Source of the DNA: an uncultured Burkholderiales bacterium
GTDB lineage: Bacteria; Pseudomonadota; Gammaproteobacteria; Burkholderiales; Burkholderiaceae_E
Direction of reading: 5' to 3'
Assembly: GCA_903898725.1 (NCBI GenBank)
Contig: CAIUGQ010000517.1
Coordinates: forward strand, 1-6,721
DNA length: 6,721 nt
A program made the position numbers and the translations under genes. Under the pieces are notes generated by a model. That model saw only the letters and a program-made list of their open reading frames with translations, was not told the origin of the DNA and did no database searches. Each line of letters starts with the position of its first letter. Within the stretch, counting starts at the first letter, position 1. Shown here in pieces: positions 6,615 through 6,721 of this stretch.

Positions 6615-6721
6615 ATGGCGGTGAATCTGGCGACCCTGGTCTACGAGCGGGTCAAGCAGGACATCTTCGACTTCAGGCTGCTGCCCGGCGACCGGTTCAC
6701 CGAGACCGAGATCTCCGAGCG
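6615..6721 (+). CDS. GntR-family transcriptional regulator, N-terminal fragment
   Basis: The right edge cuts this gene, leaving about 35 residues. The reading MAVNLATLVYERVKQDIFDF, then RLLPGDRFTETEISER, is the start of a GntR winged helix-turn-helix domain: the first helix 'VYERVKQDI', the 'LLPGDRF' turn and the 'TETEISER' start of helix 2. The wording resembles the FadR (FCD) subfamily, but the effector-binding domain is outside the window, so the subfamily is a guess. An in-frame ATG at 6579 would add 12 residues (MASSPPKRSERP); the 6615 start is preferred for its AAGAGGAG. It follows the transporter on the same strand and may control the operon, sensing the imported compound or a breakdown product. 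Being last in the run, it could be co-transcribed and autoregulated. No operator can be identified here, because the operon promoter lies left of the window. Confidence 0.85.
   Translation, partial: MAVNLATLVYERVKQDIFDFRLLPGDRFTETEISE

Noticed and set aside
5533..6624. A 363-codon + strand frame overlapping the second ATPase gene
   Set aside because: It is almost entirely Arg, Ala, Gly and Pro, and is an out-of-frame shadow of the ATPase, which carries all nucleotide-binding motifs.

Overview
The window is a single, tightly packed, very GC-rich gene string read entirely on the + strand. No RNA gene, mobile element, CRISPR array or gene-free stretch over 50 bases is visible. Strong G/C preference at third codon positions, protein families typical of Proteobacteria and Shine-Dalgarno-like starts suggest a high-GC proteobacterium (beta- or alphaproteobacterial). 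That placement is inference only; no taxonomic marker gene is present.

Layout, left to right: (1) the C-terminal part of a family-5 periplasmic substrate-binding protein (1-642, cut by the left edge); (2) a 62-residue AtzG-like (former DUF4089) small subunit (657-845); (3) an AtzE-family amidase with an intact Ser-cisSer-Lys triad (842-2236); (4) an HpxZ/AtzH-like small protein of the NTF2/SnoaL fold class (2269-2670); (5, 6) two DppB/DppC-type permeases (2667-3680, 3691-4587); (7, 8) two DppD/DppF-type ATPases, each with an oligopeptide/dipeptide C-terminal domain and a four-cysteine motif (4584-5579, 5552-6574); (9) the first ~35 residues of a GntR-family regulator (6615 to the right edge).

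The gaps are very short and four gene pairs overlap (842, 2667, 4584 and 5552), so the window reads as one operon with translational coupling. The trio AtzG-like / AtzE-like / HpxZ-like corresponds to hpxXYZ of the Klebsiella purine (oxalurate) catabolic cluster and to atzG/atzE/atzH of the cyanuric acid pathway. Here it lies between the binding protein and the membrane parts of a complete peptide-type ABC importer. The simplest model is that the importer brings in an amide- or ureide-type compound (oxalurate or another N-carbamoyl/carboxy-amide), the AtzEG-like amidase hydrolyses it, the HpxZ-like protein assists or performs a following step, and the GntR protein senses a pathway compound. 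The substrate cannot be read from the sequence. The partner HpxW (oxamate amidohydrolase) is not in the window.
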